Notes: generated by a model not told the origin, from the sequence alone. A DNA stretch of 64,000 bases from Stercorarius parasiticus (GCA_013396915.1 VWZL01004340.1:682001-746000), one strand, 5' to 3'. Numbered from the stretch's first letter, positions 51,169-63,861 are shown. A program made the numbers and translations.

Positions 51169-53686
51169 GGAGGGAGTTCGGTGATCTACCATTATGTTAG
51201 GTGTTTTTCCCCACAAAAATCACAACCCAGTTTACTGGGGACTGTATCAGGGTAGGAATGGACTCAGCAGACGACCTGCAAGCCCTGGCACACTCACTGC
51301 TTAAAAACCAAACCAAACAGGTAAACAAAAACAATGCAACACACAAGAAAGCACGGAAGAACAATAGAGAGCTTGGTAAGTGCACACCTGAAACACTTTT
51401 TGGCTTGATGTGTTTTTCTGGTTTCACACTGCTGTCTTCTCATGCCTCGAATGAAGTGTCGTTACATATTATTACCATTAATAACAATATAGAACAACAT
51501 CGCAATGATCAGCACACCAGGGAGAGGAAAGAAAATCTAGAAGACAATCTTCTCACAAGAGCAAATAAGTGTAATAAATCGGCTGTGACTAAATTTACCC
51601 TTAATTACAGATGACTTTTAACCATCAAAGCATAGGTATTTTTCTCCTAGTACAAGCAGCATGGGCAATGTAACTCTTTCATTTATGTGTTTAAAGGAAA
51701 AAGGGAGGATTTTCACTCTTTTAAATTCTAATGACTCCAAAGATACTTGTATGTTCCTTTAAAAAGCAAAGCTGACGAGGCCAGTGGAAGAGTGAAAGGC
51801 CAAATTCCCAACTATTTGGATGAGGGAAACTCAGATTCAAGCACCCAGTCTGAATAAGAAAAAGCAAAGACGTGAACTTGCACTTCACACATCCTAGATG
51901 AAATCTTGACCACCGGGCCAGTTTATTTCTCAGGACAAAATAATAAAAATATTCACCCTGGTCTTTAGGATCTTCCCTGACACAAATTTCAACATAGCTG
52001 GTACGCTCCTAGGAAATACTTAAGTTTTGACAAGTCCACATGTCTTACTGACTGCTAATTTAGTTGAAAAATGTTCACTGCGCTCTAGTTAAAGTCCCCT
52101 TAGTTCTACCTCAGTGTTTCAATTTTATGCTCTGCCACAAACTTCACTACAACTTTTGGGCATTCACTTCATTTCCTGCACGCTATGACGCGGTGATTTT
52201 TCCCTCGCCATAAACTTTTCAGGGAAATGGAGTGTCTGTAATTGTGACTATAACTCACATCTCCATCTACGCATCTCAGATTGCTACTGCAGTAAAGCTC
52301 AGGACAAGAAAGCTAGCATTCCCTGATGCCTGGAGAGATCAGCCCTGCTCAGTCGGAGTTCTTGGTTCGAATATTATAAAAAGCTTTTCACACGCAACGA
52401 TCCCACAGATTGCACAATGCGCCTCCCAGGACCTTTAGGATCCCAACAGGGTCACACCCATTCACCCAGAGCCACGTATAAGTCAGCAGTAATAGTCTTC
52501 CCAACATTCATCTCATCGTGAAGATGTAATAAACTTATGTGAACTTCAGCTGCGCACATAGCCAAGCATATGAGAACAACACGCGCCGCGCGAATGTCTC
52601 TTCATTCACTGAATCATAACAAACTGTTGGTTTTCAATAGCTCCACAGTGCTGCAAAATTACTGCATTATTCGTTCAAAGCTATGGTGCGACTTCCTTTA
52701 TTGATTCTGGGTTTAACACTGGCTCCAGCGGAGGGAAGGGTCAGGTAACAATTCCTTAGGGCTCCGCAGAGACCCCACAAAGCTACGTTAGGTAACGCAA
52801 TGAGTCATTCAGTGCATTCGCCCCTTAATCTCTGCCCGGGGCCACCAGTAGCTTCCCACTAGCCCTGGCAACTAAATAGGGATTTTTACGCCTCTGGGTG
52901 TGAGGGTGCACGTGTGTATGAGTACATGTTTATAAGAAGGATTCTGTTTTTTTCCTATTGCTACATAGGCAGTTCTCTCACCATTTTCTGGGAGAAAATA
53001 TTTAGATCAATGGCATGGCTGAAGATGAAATTCACAGGCAGATGCTTGTACAGTACGTTTTAAAATAAAACACTACTAAAAGGAAAGGACCAACAACGAA
53101 ATAGATCAGCCCTGTAGTTGTAATGCACTTCTACGCCCTCATTTAGTGAAAACAGATCATTTAATACCATTTTCTTATAGACAACATCACAGCTTTTACA
53201 GAATCCAGTTTGTATTTTGTAACGTCTCCCGTCCCGTCCCTTCAGGAGTTTTCAGATGCAGAGCTAAACTTCATTGCCCTCAATACGCCTTTACATACCC
53301 GCTGAGACTTCTGGCGCTGCAGAGTTATCACCGAGGGCAGAGTAGGAATTGCAGTGAGAAGTGCCGTGATGAGAGCTCAGGGTGGGATTCGTCTAGCAGG
53401 ATTTTCACTTAGTGCCCAATGCACTGCAAGCTATACTGGCCAGGTTTCACAGTCCGTGACTACGTGGCTGACTTTTTGTTAATAAATCTAGCAGATATAG
53501 TAGTTGCTGAGGATTAAACACAGATCTCACTAATTGTGCATCATAACAGAGCCACATTTTAATAATACTCTTTTCTTAATTTACTGAAGAAGTTAGAACA
53601 GCAAAGCAACCTCTAAAATCTTACTCTACACCAGCTTTCACTTACTTTCTGCCATTTCATCCTAAGGCAAAGCTACCGGTATTAAC

Positions 53687-53765
53687 CTTGGATTTCTTCT
53701 GTTTGAGCAGCTGCATTATTTCTCTCCTCCTTTACTTCCCCTGGATTCACAGCAGATGTTAATTT
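53687..53765 (-). CDS. Gene A, internal exon (acidic linker)
   Basis: Candidate 79-base exon (26 codons plus one base) with acceptor TCTGTGGTCAAG and donor ATCCAAG|GTTAAT. The peptide VNPGEVKEERNNAAAQTEE is polar and probably disordered. Phase fits 53834-53891 upstream and 47925-48052 downstream. A strong alternative donor (GAAA|GTAAGTG) lies further 3' but out of open frame. Confidence 0.5.
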
Positions 53766-53833
53766 CTTGACCACAGAATAGTCGCATACTAAAATTCACT
53801 AAAGGCCCACAGGCCATCAAAACTCTGACTCAC

Positions 53834-53891
53834 CTTTTCCCGCTTATCTTTCATTAAAATGTTAGTCAAGATCTCCATATTCATCAAGGAT
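53834..53891 (-). CDS. Gene A, short internal exon
   Basis: 58 bases: one base plus 19 codons reading SLMNMEILTNILMKDKREK, an amphipathic, basic helix. The acceptor is GCTTATGTGGCTGTCCCAG and the donor is the consensus GGAAAAG|GTGAGT. Phase matches both neighbours. Confidence 0.72.
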
Positions 53892-54352
53892 CTGGGACAG
53901 CCACATAAGCAGGCTTCAACACCGTAGGTGACTTAAGACAAGATATCTGCGTTTTAGGTTTTTTCCAGCTTTTTAAATACAAGTGAAAAGACTAACGTTA
54001 CAAAGCTAGATAAGAAGAATGGAGTCAGGCTTCCAGATTCCTAATGCCTAGCCTAAAAACTGTCTTATTCTCCCAGATAACTACGTAAGTATTCTACAAC
54101 ACAGTAGAAAATAGAAATAATTCTACCTGGAAAGACTTAGAGAAATCCACAGCCTACCCTAAAGTGCAGTGATAAGGGTGTTTTTCTGCCAGCTCTGACT
54201 CAGTGTAAAAGGGGTTTAACTTTGATTCTACCACCCACAGATCCGTATTGGAACCACGAGAACAGAACTATCAGAACCAGAGAGAGCAGACCAACCTGCT
54301 CTGGTTTGCTTTGGCAACTTAGCCTCTGGGAAGACGGTGGAGGTTTCTTTAC

Positions 54353-54594
54353 CTCTGATAGTTAATTAAAAGAAGTTCGTGCACCCATGGAATGCCTTCG
54401 GTTCCTTTGGAATGAAAGATGCACTTGGACATGTCAGATACTCCGTAACACATCAGCTCTGTCTCCGCCTGCTCCACGGCGCTCCTGAATGTACCTTGCC
54501 AAAGGATCAGAAGAGCAGCTTTTTGAAATGAAAGCTGGACTTTGAAAGACAGCCTAGTGCTCAGTGCTCCAGGTCTTGACCTGTAGGTTTGATA
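54353..54594 (-). CDS. Gene A, large internal exon
   Basis: The second longest exon found: 80 codons plus two bases. It follows an extreme pyrimidine tract (see 54595-54645) ending TTTTACAG and ends at CAGAG|GTAAAG. The peptide includes SDMSKCIFHSKGTEGIPWVH and a hydrophobic stretch LILWQGTF. Entry in phase 0 agrees with 56350-56417; the two leftover bases match the one-base start of 53834-53891. Unrecognised family. Confidence 0.75.
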
Positions 54595-54645
54595 CTGTAA
54601 AAAAAAAAAAACCAAAAAAAAAAAAGGGAGGGGGGTGAGGGGGGA
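54595..54645 (-). promoter_or_regulatory. Extreme polypyrimidine tract at a gene A acceptor
   Basis: On the minus strand, C-runs followed by two long T-runs lead directly into TTTTACAG and exon 54353-54594. The plus strand is therefore GGG/GGGGGG/GGGGGG plus A-runs. It serves as the polypyrimidine tract of this acceptor; its length is unusual. Confidence 0.65.
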
Positions 54646-56349
54646 AGACACCACGTATAGATGCGGGCACAAGCAACAGAGCAGGTCACCTTACCATCCC
54701 CGCTCTTCCTGCGCGCTTCAGAACACTTGCATGCTAGCTGCCCGAGGCAGCCAGTCACCAGTGACAAACATCAATGGAGTGCTAACCCAAACTAATCCTT
54801 GGCATTATGGATGAATGACATCTATTAACTCTTGTGCTGACGCTTTAACTGAAATTTTGCAACTCATTAAGCACGCCAGCAGAAGCAATGCTTCCCTGGC
54901 CAGAATTAGAGGAGTAATGTAGTAAGCTTTTCTGTTGAAATGTGAGATGAGAACTTATTCTGACAGAAAGAGAGAGCAGAAACAGTTGTCTGTACTGTGC
55001 GTGCTGTAACAATTTGGTCTACTTTTTATATCTTAAGTGTGAACCTTTTTTATATTTTTCCTCTCCGAGATACAAATGAGATAATGGAATTGTTGCTCCG
55101 TGTCACTTGGTGATTCCCTAGAAACACGTTAGAATAGCCTTTGGTAATTGACTCCACTGCAAAACAAATGAAAGTATCTAAGAGTCACTATTATATTATA
55201 CAGGAACCACAATTTAGCAAGACTGGAATTATTTTATTAGACAGTAACACATAGCCTATCTGAAACGCTACCTGCTTTAAAATTCAGTCATTATCTGGAA
55301 TAGTATTTTCTTTGTTACTTAGGAGAGGCAATATTTTAAAGGGTCTGAAGAGAAATAAGTATTGCTTTTTCTTTTTTAGTGAAACAAGCTATCTGATTTT
55401 CTTCCTTATGACTCGATTGTGAGAGAAATTATACATTTAGTCTTGAAATAAAATGAAAATAAAACTAATAAGCGTTTGCCTGAGTATTTGCACCAGATAA
55501 GGGTGCTGCGACTGCAGCTCATGCGAATGCAGCTCTGCAGGATTAGCAGTATTCCCACAGAGATCTTTTTTGTTTGTTTTTCTTCGTTTAACGCATCTTC
55601 ACATAACCTTAAACAAAACTCTCCTTACAATACAGAGGGACTCTGAACTTTTAGTGACACGTCTAAATCCTACAGCAATCTATGTAAATAAACAAGTACA
55701 CACTCAGTCCTCTTTGCATACACAAATCAGCTACCAGGGGGCTCCTGACAGATGGGGGACTTCAGGAGACAAGACACATATGCTTCCACTGAAAATACAA
55801 CTCTCTTTGTAATGTGAGCTTTGGAAGTGTTGGATTTAAACTCGAAGCACATTCAGAACACAACTAAAATCCCATTAAAATGGAAATGAATTTTCTGACT
55901 CCTATTCTTCTATCAAAACTTTCTTCTTTTCAGTTCCCCTCGTCTTCACCAAAGTCACAATTTAGCATTTGTAGCTTCTTATTTAGTCCAGCAGAATAAG
56001 CAGTATTAGCAAGGTGAAAGCTTATATTAACGCATAAAAGCCTGGGCATTTTTAATAGTATTAGGAAGGGAAATATAAGGCTGCAACAGCACAGCTTCCT
56101 TTATAGTCGAGTCACAGCTTTTCCAGAATAACTTCTCCTATGATGTGAGGTTCATAAAAATGGGATGCTAAAGTATTCAGTTAATTTGAGACTCTCAACG
56201 CTTCATTTGCCATACATATATACATTTGCCATACTCGGGTAACAAGGGCTTACAGGAAAAGCAAGCAGCAGCAGCAGCATGGAACCAGCAACTCTTACCT
56301 TCCTGTCCAAGCACTCATTCACCCTCTTTATCTTTAAATTTATACTTAC

Positions 56350-56417
56350 CTGTCCCAGGTAAGATGAAATGGTTCTCGCATGTCTAATCTGTGGTTTACA
56401 GGTTATCACTAAACGGC
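56350..56417 (-). CDS. Gene A, internal exon
   Basis: The donor is near-consensus (GGGACAG|GTAAGTATA). The frame reads LVITCKPQIRHARTISSYLG and ends in phase 0, matching 54353-54594. The acceptor is uncertain: TTTCCAG at the stated boundary gives 68 bases, while GTTCAG at 56444 gives 95 bases in the same phase. Pyrimidine content upstream is poor for both. Confidence 0.5.
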
Positions 56418-56642
56418 CTGGAAATTCCAATCCTTTTTCCTGTTCTGAACACAGGCTTCTTATATATCTTCAAACTTCTCACTTCTTTCTCCCAAGAAAC
56501 TTTTTCTAACCTCTATCACAAAACACGTATAAATAAAATCACTAACAGAAGCAGGGGCTTTTCAAGGCTAAGTATAGATCAAGCAAGATAATTTTCAGGA
56601 TAGTTGTGCCCACCCTAAATTAAGAAGATGCACTAAATGAAC

Positions 56643-56692
56643 TTCGTAAGTCTCTTTCTGTTTTGTTTTCTGTGGCTTCTCTACGTTTTTTT
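56643..56692 (-). CDS. Gene A, possible short charged-linker exon
   Basis: Candidate of 50 bases (1+48+1) with a good acceptor (GGGCCTCTTCTGTCTATAG) but a weak donor (CGAA|GTTCAT). It encodes KKRREATENKTERDLR, a low-complexity charged stretch of the kind found between domains. It is proposed mainly because it supplies the phase step needed between 56976-57120 and 56350-56417. Confidence 0.3.
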
Positions 56693-56975
56693 CTATAGAC
56701 AGAAGAGGCCCAATATTGACATTGCAACCAGAAGTCACTGAAATCTGTAAGCCATCAATACAGACGTATCTTAGTATCCGCGTTCATATATGCACGCACC
56801 CGCACCATCAGCTAACCTGGTTTCAGCTAGAAATCAATATTTCTAGTTTTTCCTCTGTCAAGAAAGTAAGACAGACAGATGAACAGGACACACCAACGAC
56901 TAAGGGCAGAAGTTGGAACAAGCAGCATTTTGAACAAGGTGCAGCGTGAAAGGGCAGAAGAAAAAAAACCAGTAC

Positions 56976-57120
56976 CTTGCTGTGTAGGGTCTGATGCCCT
57001 TATCTGAATCACAGTGTCCAAAGTGAATTGTTCCACTGGGGCAACTGTACAGGAGGTTGATGGTGGACTGGAGCAAGGACACAGACAGAGCTATCGCATC
57101 TTGTCTGGGTGCAGAGAGAT
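56976..57120 (-). CDS. Gene A, internal exon
   Basis: 145 bases: two bases, 47 codons, two bases. The acceptor follows a long pyrimidine run (TTTTTTTTTCCTTTTTTTCATGGC then AAAGAG) and the donor is GCAAG|GTACTG. The peptide contains LLQSTINLLYSCPSGTIHFG. A TAA stands immediately upstream in frame, limiting the 5' end. The two-base remainder needs an exon that starts with one base, for which 56643-56692 is the only candidate I found. Confidence 0.7.
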
Positions 57121-59367
57121 CTCTTTAACGTTAGCCATGAAAAAAAGGAAAAAAAAAAATAGGAAGTGAAAATGATAATGTAAAGCTGAAGCTTCATTAA
57201 AGGAAAAGGATTGCCTGAATCTACGCAACTAAGCTTCCATTCAACTCGTCCTCTACTGAAGAGTGGGCCTTTTTATTTTCAAGTGAAGTCATACAGTTCC
57301 GCTTTATGCTAAAAGCTTGCCCCAACTGACACGCTTAAATGGGTAGCGGCATATACTTTATACATTTTTAAGTACTGGAAGGTATTGGGAACTTTCAAAC
57401 ATTGATTGAAGTGTTGCAGATGATAAAAAAACAGATCTAGTTGAAGATGGCCGGTTCCACATTTGTTGGAAGGCATCCTTCTTCCCATAAGCGCCAAGAG
57501 CTTACTTGGTTGCTTGGGACCTTTCCCAGGCATTTCATTTCTTTGACAAATCTACTACTCATCCAAAACTTCAGAGCTCTACCCAACCGCGCCTCTGTTA
57601 GGCTCCTTTCTGGAACAGGATATTTCAGTGTTTTGCAATTCCCATTAAATCCACAAACCTGTTGTCAGCTCCCAGCACTACTACTCCGCTGGATTTTCCA
57701 CCTTCATTGTGCGGACTGGATTACTGACAAACCCAGAACTGGAAAAAGCCATTCAAACGCTCGGACGCCGCAACGAGAACAGCACAGCAGATTCTCCTTC
57801 GTTAGGCATCAGTATTCTTTCACTGCATAGGGCTAGAGCACAGACACAGCAAAGAAAATCATGAAGTAACTGTCAAAGGTAGCTAACATCAATTACGATA
57901 GACCGCAGCACAAATTGCACATGACGCTTTTTCAAAGCAAATCACCTTCTCCTATAAAGAAGTTCTTGTGTCATTTTAAAATTCTAATAGTTTGCCGAGA
58001 ATTTAAGATCGGGGAAAAAAAAACCCAAATCAATTATTTGCTACAGTTAGCCACAAGAATCAGATGCGGCCACGTATGGATGGGGCGATTACAGTGACAT
58101 GGCTTTTTCCCCTCCTGTTAGCAGAGGTTATACTGCATGAGATATTAGGAGGGTGGAGAACTAGAACGCTCCTAAGACAGTGATGTATTGTAGAGCTCGA
58201 TGAGCTAATTTTAGACCATTTAGGCTCAGAAACTGGCAGCGGTTTTTCCAAGAGCTTAGTTAAGACTAATTTACCTTGAGTTGCATACTGAACTCGTCCT
58301 GCAGAGCACAGAAATGTAGAACTATCATGCACTTAGAGGATTAAAAAAAAATAAAATACTGTGCTAGTTCCTGCAGGTTACCTAATCATGCTTTTAGAAG
58401 CAGTAATGCCAAGAGGACATGACTTGCATTTTTAGACTTATGAATGCTCTTCCACAGTAATTAAAAATGACATATCCTATTAAATCACTTAGTACATACC
58501 TTAAAGCATATGATGCAGAGGTTTCTTGAAAAAGCCAATTACACAGTATAGCTCTGTACAAGGCCAATGCTTCAAAGCAGTTTTCAGATTTTATGAGTTA
58601 CTTATGCTTCAGAAAGGCAGAACCTTGTTGGTTTGGTTTTTTTTTTACTGCCAAGAAGATACACCGTAAATAAGACACAAGCCCCTCTCCTTGATTTTTT
58701 TGTTGTTGTTGTGAATTAGAAGTCCACTGCGTACCTTTGCTTCAACACAAATATTCACTAATTGTTAGGGAGGTCTTTTAATGGCAGAGACGCCTCTTTA
58801 TAGTGAACTTCTGTGCAAGTGAAGCAGCAGTAACGATTAAGTGATGTCCAGGGTGAAGTTTTGGTATTGCTTGCATATTCCCACCAAAGAACATTACTGC
58901 CAGAATTCACGGGGAGGAGAAGCCTAAAGTCTTTGCCATATAGCTAGATATTGTATTAATCTTATAAGATTGCAGATTCTAACTGTACATACCATATGAA
59001 ACATTTAGATTTCTTTCCATTCTCTCTGTTTAGCCAAACACTGTTTTGCTCTGCTGACAACGAAACGCAGCCCTAGAATATGTCTGTCTTCCACAAAAAA
59101 AGCCCAATTTCTTTTCCAAATTCGAAACAATGGCCGTTTTAGGGAAGTAGTACGCTGAAAACTCCTGTTTCATCTGGACAAGGTAGGATCAAGTAGAGGT
59201 ACCTCCCAACTTCAGCACCAAATCAGGCTGTAGGAGTTGAAAAGCAGACCTTGTGTTAGCATTTTTGAACTCTTACTGAGCAGGGAGTACACAGCACCTC
59301 AAAAAATCCTCCTGTAACACCGAAATTCACAAGCTCATTATATAAATATTTTTCCTTAGGGAATCAC

Positions 59368-59470
59368 CTACTGTCCCTTGAAATTCAACCACGTATTTCC
59401 TCGCTTCACCAGTACCTGTAAAACACCTGCATCGTGACCTTTGATGTGATCTCACTGCCCCATCCAAGGA
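59368..59470 (-). CDS. Gene A, internal exon
   Basis: The acceptor TTTTTGTTTGTGTTTGAG precedes a 103-base segment (34 codons plus one base) closed by ACAGTAG|GTGATT. It includes RCFTGTGEARKYVVEFQGTV. Phase 0 start fits the exon upstream, and the one-base remainder fits 56976-57120. A weaker internal acceptor (TTTTACAG) would give a shorter version. Confidence 0.62.
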
Positions 59471-60393
59471 CTCAAACACAAACAAAAATGAAGGAGTTGG
59501 GTGGAAAACGAGGTGTGTGAAAGCCCAGGTATGTCCATGACACATGCAAACAGCCCTTTTTATTCCAGGATTTTATTGTTTTTAATAAAAATAATAACAA
59601 GTCACACAAGATTAAATTCCAAGGAAGATAAAGAATAGTTCCATCCAATTTTTTTTTTTCCTGATAACACCATTAGAAGACAGACAAATGACAGGGTAAA
59701 GGAAAAATTAATTTTTGTAATGCCAAAAAAAAAAAAATTAGAAGCTCTTAGCCAGAGGGCTTTTTAAACCTTTAATGAAGTTTTAAAAATGCCCAAGACC
59801 CTTTTTTCCCCGCTAAAGATCACAACAAAATCATAGCCTTGTCATTTTTCTAATGTTTAGCATTGGTTTTGACAGTAACGACCAGATGCTCTTGCTTATT
59901 AGCAAATGCAAAGTCTGGGCCAGCCTAAGCGTAAATTTATCAGAAACACTTCCCTGCAGACATCTGAGAGGCATAAGTTTATGGGGGAGATTCTTGGGAG
60001 ATGACAGGCAATTAAAAACATCGTCACCTTATTATAAGTACTTGAGAAGATAATTGACAAACAAACATATCTGAGTTAGGGCACACTAAGTTCAATTTGT
60101 TGAGCAGCCAAACGCCTTCACTGCCTAAGCTTAGTAACTTGCTATCGTCCCAGAAAATGAATCCTGGATGTCCTTTTGCAGCAGCACTTTTGCAGGGTCA
60201 AACCTTAATATAACAAAGGAGAAGAACCGGACTTGCTTCGCAGCTGGAGCTGAAGAAGTTCTAGCAACATCCATATTCATAAGAAGTCAACATCACACAT
60301 CATTTTAGTTTCAAGTATTTATAGACTCACAGGAGCTTTATTTCTGAAAATTAGAGGAAAGACAAATGGACTGAGGATCACCGATTCCAATAC

Positions 60394-60539
60394 CTGCCGC
60401 TCTGCCCAGACCCTCTCGAAAAGCTGACTACAGTCTGGCGTACGATAGCAGACACCGCCACCATTACATTTAGAATTAAAGCAGATCAATCCCCAAGCAT
60501 GGTAGCTCAGTAAAACTGTCTCACCGTTGCCTAGTAAAA
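60394..60539 (-). CDS. Gene A, internal exon, cysteine-containing
   Basis: Strong acceptor (TTTTTCATCTCCCTCACAG) and donor GGCAG|GTATTG bracket 146 bases: two bases to complete a codon, then 48 codons. The peptide carries HAWGLICFNSKCNGGGVCYR and then a TPDC motif, giving four cysteines within about 25 residues. Glycine- and cysteine-rich spacing suggests a compact beta-rich fold, but I cannot assign it to a family. Confidence 0.72.
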
Positions 60540-60981
60540 CTGTGAGGGAGATGAAAAAGTGCAACCCATGGACTCTAGCACACATCCTTTTTAATTTCAG
60601 GGTCCTTGGAAGACGACCAGAGTATGATGAATAGACACAGACGCGGATGGTACTCTGATGGGCAGAAACAAGCTGCAACAGTATATTCCCTGTACTTTCA
60701 TAGCAGATGTGACATTTAATAGAAAACAGTAAGTTTCAATATGCTGACAGTAAACGATGCTCATACACCAGATGTTCATGTGTTGAAATTGTGTTTTATT
60801 TAAAAATAACATTAGTAAGACGAGATCAGTGCAAACTACAGTGGAATATATATAAAAAAATGCCTTATTGATACCCTTTTGTGATGGCAATAGAACTTGC
60901 TTCTGTCTCCATCAATAGTTTATCCCATCTTCCCAAACCCCAGCAAAGGACTCAGAGTAGATTGTTACATGCTGAAATCAC

Positions 60982-61155
60982 CACGTGAAAAACAGCTGTA
61001 GTACATAAAAGTGTCTGAATTATTACTCAGTCTTTGAAACCAAATACCCTCATTATCAGGAGTCCAACCCACAGCTCTCTGAAAGCCATAAAACCATTTT
61101 AAACGCTCATTCTGTTCTTCAGGCAGCACCATCTCAGCAATTGGCAAGGGAAGTC
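60982..61155 (-). CDS. Gene A, internal exon
   Basis: A 174-base exon: two bases, 57 codons, one base. The acceptor is AATTTGAG|GA, just after an in-frame TGA, and the donor is CGTG|GTGATT (a second possible donor, CAC|GTGG, is three bases away in the same phase). The peptide includes WFYGFQRAVGWTPDNEGIWF, rich in aromatic residues, which reads like the core of a folded domain. Phase agrees with both neighbours. Confidence 0.72.
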
Positions 61156-61254
61156 CTCAAATTCCCTGAATACTTGGAAACATTCACTTTCTAAAGACAT
61201 AAAACTAACTTGGTTGTATTTTAGTAGATTTCAAACCTGGACATTTCTACGTAC

Positions 61255-61366
61255 CAAAAGAGATAGCTTTGGTCCAGGAATGAGCATTGTCTGGTTTATG
61301 TGTTTTTTGAGACGGTATCGCTACACTATGGGGTAGATAAGGACTACTGTCCCACGTCTGGTTGAC
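61255..61366 (-). CDS. Gene A, internal exon
   Basis: A textbook acceptor (TTCTCATTTCAG) opens a 112-base segment ending at TTTTG|GTACGT. It encodes 37 codons plus one base and includes VNQTWDSSPYLPHSVAIPS. The other two frames are closed by stops. Phase 0 at entry matches 61879-61975; the single leftover base matches the two-base start of 60982-61155. Function not recognised. Confidence 0.7.
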
Positions 61367-61878
61367 CTGAAATGAGAACTGATTTACGGCTTTTAGGAAA
61401 GCCAGACAGAACCAGGGAAGATTTATGAAAACACGGAGACTCCCACCCTTTTATTGATTCTCAGCTCTCCCAAATTCTGCATAAACAGCCCAAGATATTT
61501 GCCTTAAGATGCAAGATATTGTCTTACCTTTATGCCTATGATTTGTTGTAATGAGATCATCGTTAACTAGCTTCAATTTAGTGAGCATCAATAAAAGTGA
61601 CCATGATTTTGTATAAATAGATCTCTTCATATGATATACCTTATTAAACTACAATCTTTGGCCACAAACTATGCCAAAAATTAGAAAAAGGGTGGGTGGG
61701 TGGATAAGGACCTGAATCCAGTGAAGCATTTAATTCACAAGAGAAGTGCTGAAGTTGGAACATGATTCTGTAAAGATATATTTACAAAAAGACTTGCTAC
61801 AACCCGTATCAGCAGCTTGTCTTTATGAGCAGATAAACGTATTATTTATGAAGTACTGGTGAATCCACCACCTCTCAC

Positions 61879-61975
61879 CAAGAGTTCAGAATAGACCAAC
61901 ATTTCTAACAGGTTGTCTCCTGTTTGCGGTGTTACAGTAGCGATTCTATTTAATTGCCACAATGCAGCTTTAGAG
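61879..61975 (-). CDS. Gene A, internal exon
   Basis: Minus-strand exon of 97 bases (one base of a split codon plus 32 codons). The acceptor is GTGAAAACAG|C and the donor CTCTTG|GTGAGAGG. The peptide contains ALWQLNRIATVTPQTGDNLL and looks helical and soluble. The frame is closed by TGA just upstream of the acceptor, so the exon cannot be extended 5'. It ends in phase 0, matching the next exon. Confidence 0.65.
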
Positions 61976-63164
61976 CTGTTTTCACCCCAGGATCACACAA
62001 AGACAATAATATGTGAATCCCAAACATACACAGTAGATCAAATTCAGTTAGCCCAGCCAAGCACGCCAGGAACAGCGGCACAGAAAGTCTCATCGTGACT
62101 CTCGTACAGTTTTACTGCTTTCTTTGCCTTCAGACTGTGGACAAGAAAAGCCGACCCTTCATCTCGTGCGTTTACATTATTTTTTCAACATGATCAACTA
62201 AGTTCGACTGAAGTTTAAAGAACTATGTTGCAAGAAACCTTAGATGACTCAGCTGACAAAACATTAACATTACTCTCTACCACAAAAGTAATCGAAGTTT
62301 CTCCCTCTTTCTTCGGTTTGTTGGCCTCTGCTTTGGCACAAATGCAAATATGCAAAGCCTTTAGGATAAAACCAGAAGCAGGACAGACAGCAGCAAGACT
62401 GGTTCATACTATTTCTCTCCAAACAGTTGTTATTAGTTGTTAAAAAAAAAAAACAAAACCAAGAGAAAGCTTTCATCAGAAAGGCTGCAGCTATTTTGCA
62501 TAATTTTCCTGGTGCCTAAAGGCTGGATGCTACAGTCCTGTATGCAGGATTCATGGCTTTCCCTCCATCTATAAATTAATCTTACCTTCAGAGCACACAA
62601 TACAGAAGAGGAACCACCCCCGCCTCGCCATCAATCCTGGGGAACTGTGAGAGATTCTACTTCAAGCAAATGACCTCCTTGCAAAATATACATCCTATTT
62701 TTCCGAGGTTATGTATCTCACAGTGTTGATTTGGTACTTGTTGAAAACCATTTCTTTTTTACCTAAGAAAGCACAAGATCAATATTGACAATTTAACGCA
62801 TTTGAAGTAAGTTTGTGTTCCTTCTGAGCACAAAAGATTGTATAAGCATTTCACCTAAATTTCACTTACTATTTTCCTAATTATAAAATATAGCCTATGT
62901 ATTCTTTGCTTTAAAAAACTTGTCTCATTTTATGGCAATTCATTCGCAAAGCAGTAATTAAGGAGAGTGGAGTTTTCCCATTGTGGTACCATCAGGGAGA
63001 TAACATATGACCGACAGGTTACAGAAACCTTCACAGAAACACAACTGAGAAGTAGATAAAGTCATTCTTTTCTAGGAGGACTCTAATTCCATACTCCATC
63101 AGGATTTTTCAGTCCTTTTCCTGTCCCTGTTTGGGACTATGACATCTATTAATCCAGACGTTAC

Positions 63165-63193
63165 CGATTTAATAGCAGCCATGAAAAAATATC
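63165..63193 (-). CDS. Gene A, 29-base microexon
   Basis: A very short candidate exon with a strong acceptor (ACTTCTGTCTTACCAG) and donor AATCG|GTAACG on the minus strand. It reads DIFSWLLLN plus two bases of a split codon, entering in phase 0 as required by the upstream exon and leaving two bases, as required by 61879-61975. Without phase agreement on both sides it would not be believable at this size. Confidence 0.5.
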
Positions 63194-63861
63194 CTGGTAA
63201 GACAGAAGTTTGCTTATGCATTTTGCTCTTGTACAGAAGATTTATTTCATTATGTGCAAACGTAGCTTGATAAGGCACAGTTTGGAAATCGGGAAGACAG
63301 TAAACACCTCTGTTTTGCTTTGAGTTAGACTGAAATCCAAAAAAAATCAGCAGCCTACATTACGCTCTAGCAATCAAGTTAGACTAATTTATGCAGTCTG
63401 CTTTTTTTCTGAGATGCCCTATGGCTTCTTAAGTCAGAAGCATCGATTGCTTATTCTACATTAATTCCACAAAGCCTTAAACCAATTCTGCCCTCTGCAT
63501 TGGCTGCTGAATCTCTGAGGAGAAACAGCTTGGGAGGAAAGAAGATTTTTAATGGCTACTTGAGCCCACCTAAGTAAACAAGAAAAACAAAGCAACAACT
63601 GAGGCTAGAGGGCTCCGTACAATATTTTATCTTTGCTTAGGCCACTGGCTTTCCGATCTTAGTGTAACACAAATCAATGATAATGAGCTATTAGACTATC
63701 ACCTAGTTTCTTTCCTGGTAGGTAAGAACTCCTCAAATGAAAGGTTATAATCTTTCATGTTGTAATAATTAATGAACACATTTAAAGTATCATCACTCTA
63801 ATAAAGGATTACTTGGGAAACCACAAGAATAAAAAAAAAACCAATCTAGTACAAGAATTAC

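Larger units (their letters stand above)
48053..53686. other. Gene A intron carrying the CR1
   Basis: Large intron on the main exon path, with the CR1 element and two optional exon candidates (49641-49772, 51000-51168). Confidence 0.5.

Noticed and set aside
56800..56880. Excellent minus-strand acceptor (GTCTTACTTTCTTGACAG) upstream of a GTTAGC donor
   Set aside because: All three frames of the enclosed segment contain stops; no coding exon possible on the main path.
63550..63600. Strong minus-strand acceptor (TTTGTTTTTCTTGTTTACTTAG)
   Set aside because: The phase-compatible frame stops after six codons and no donor closes the open frame.
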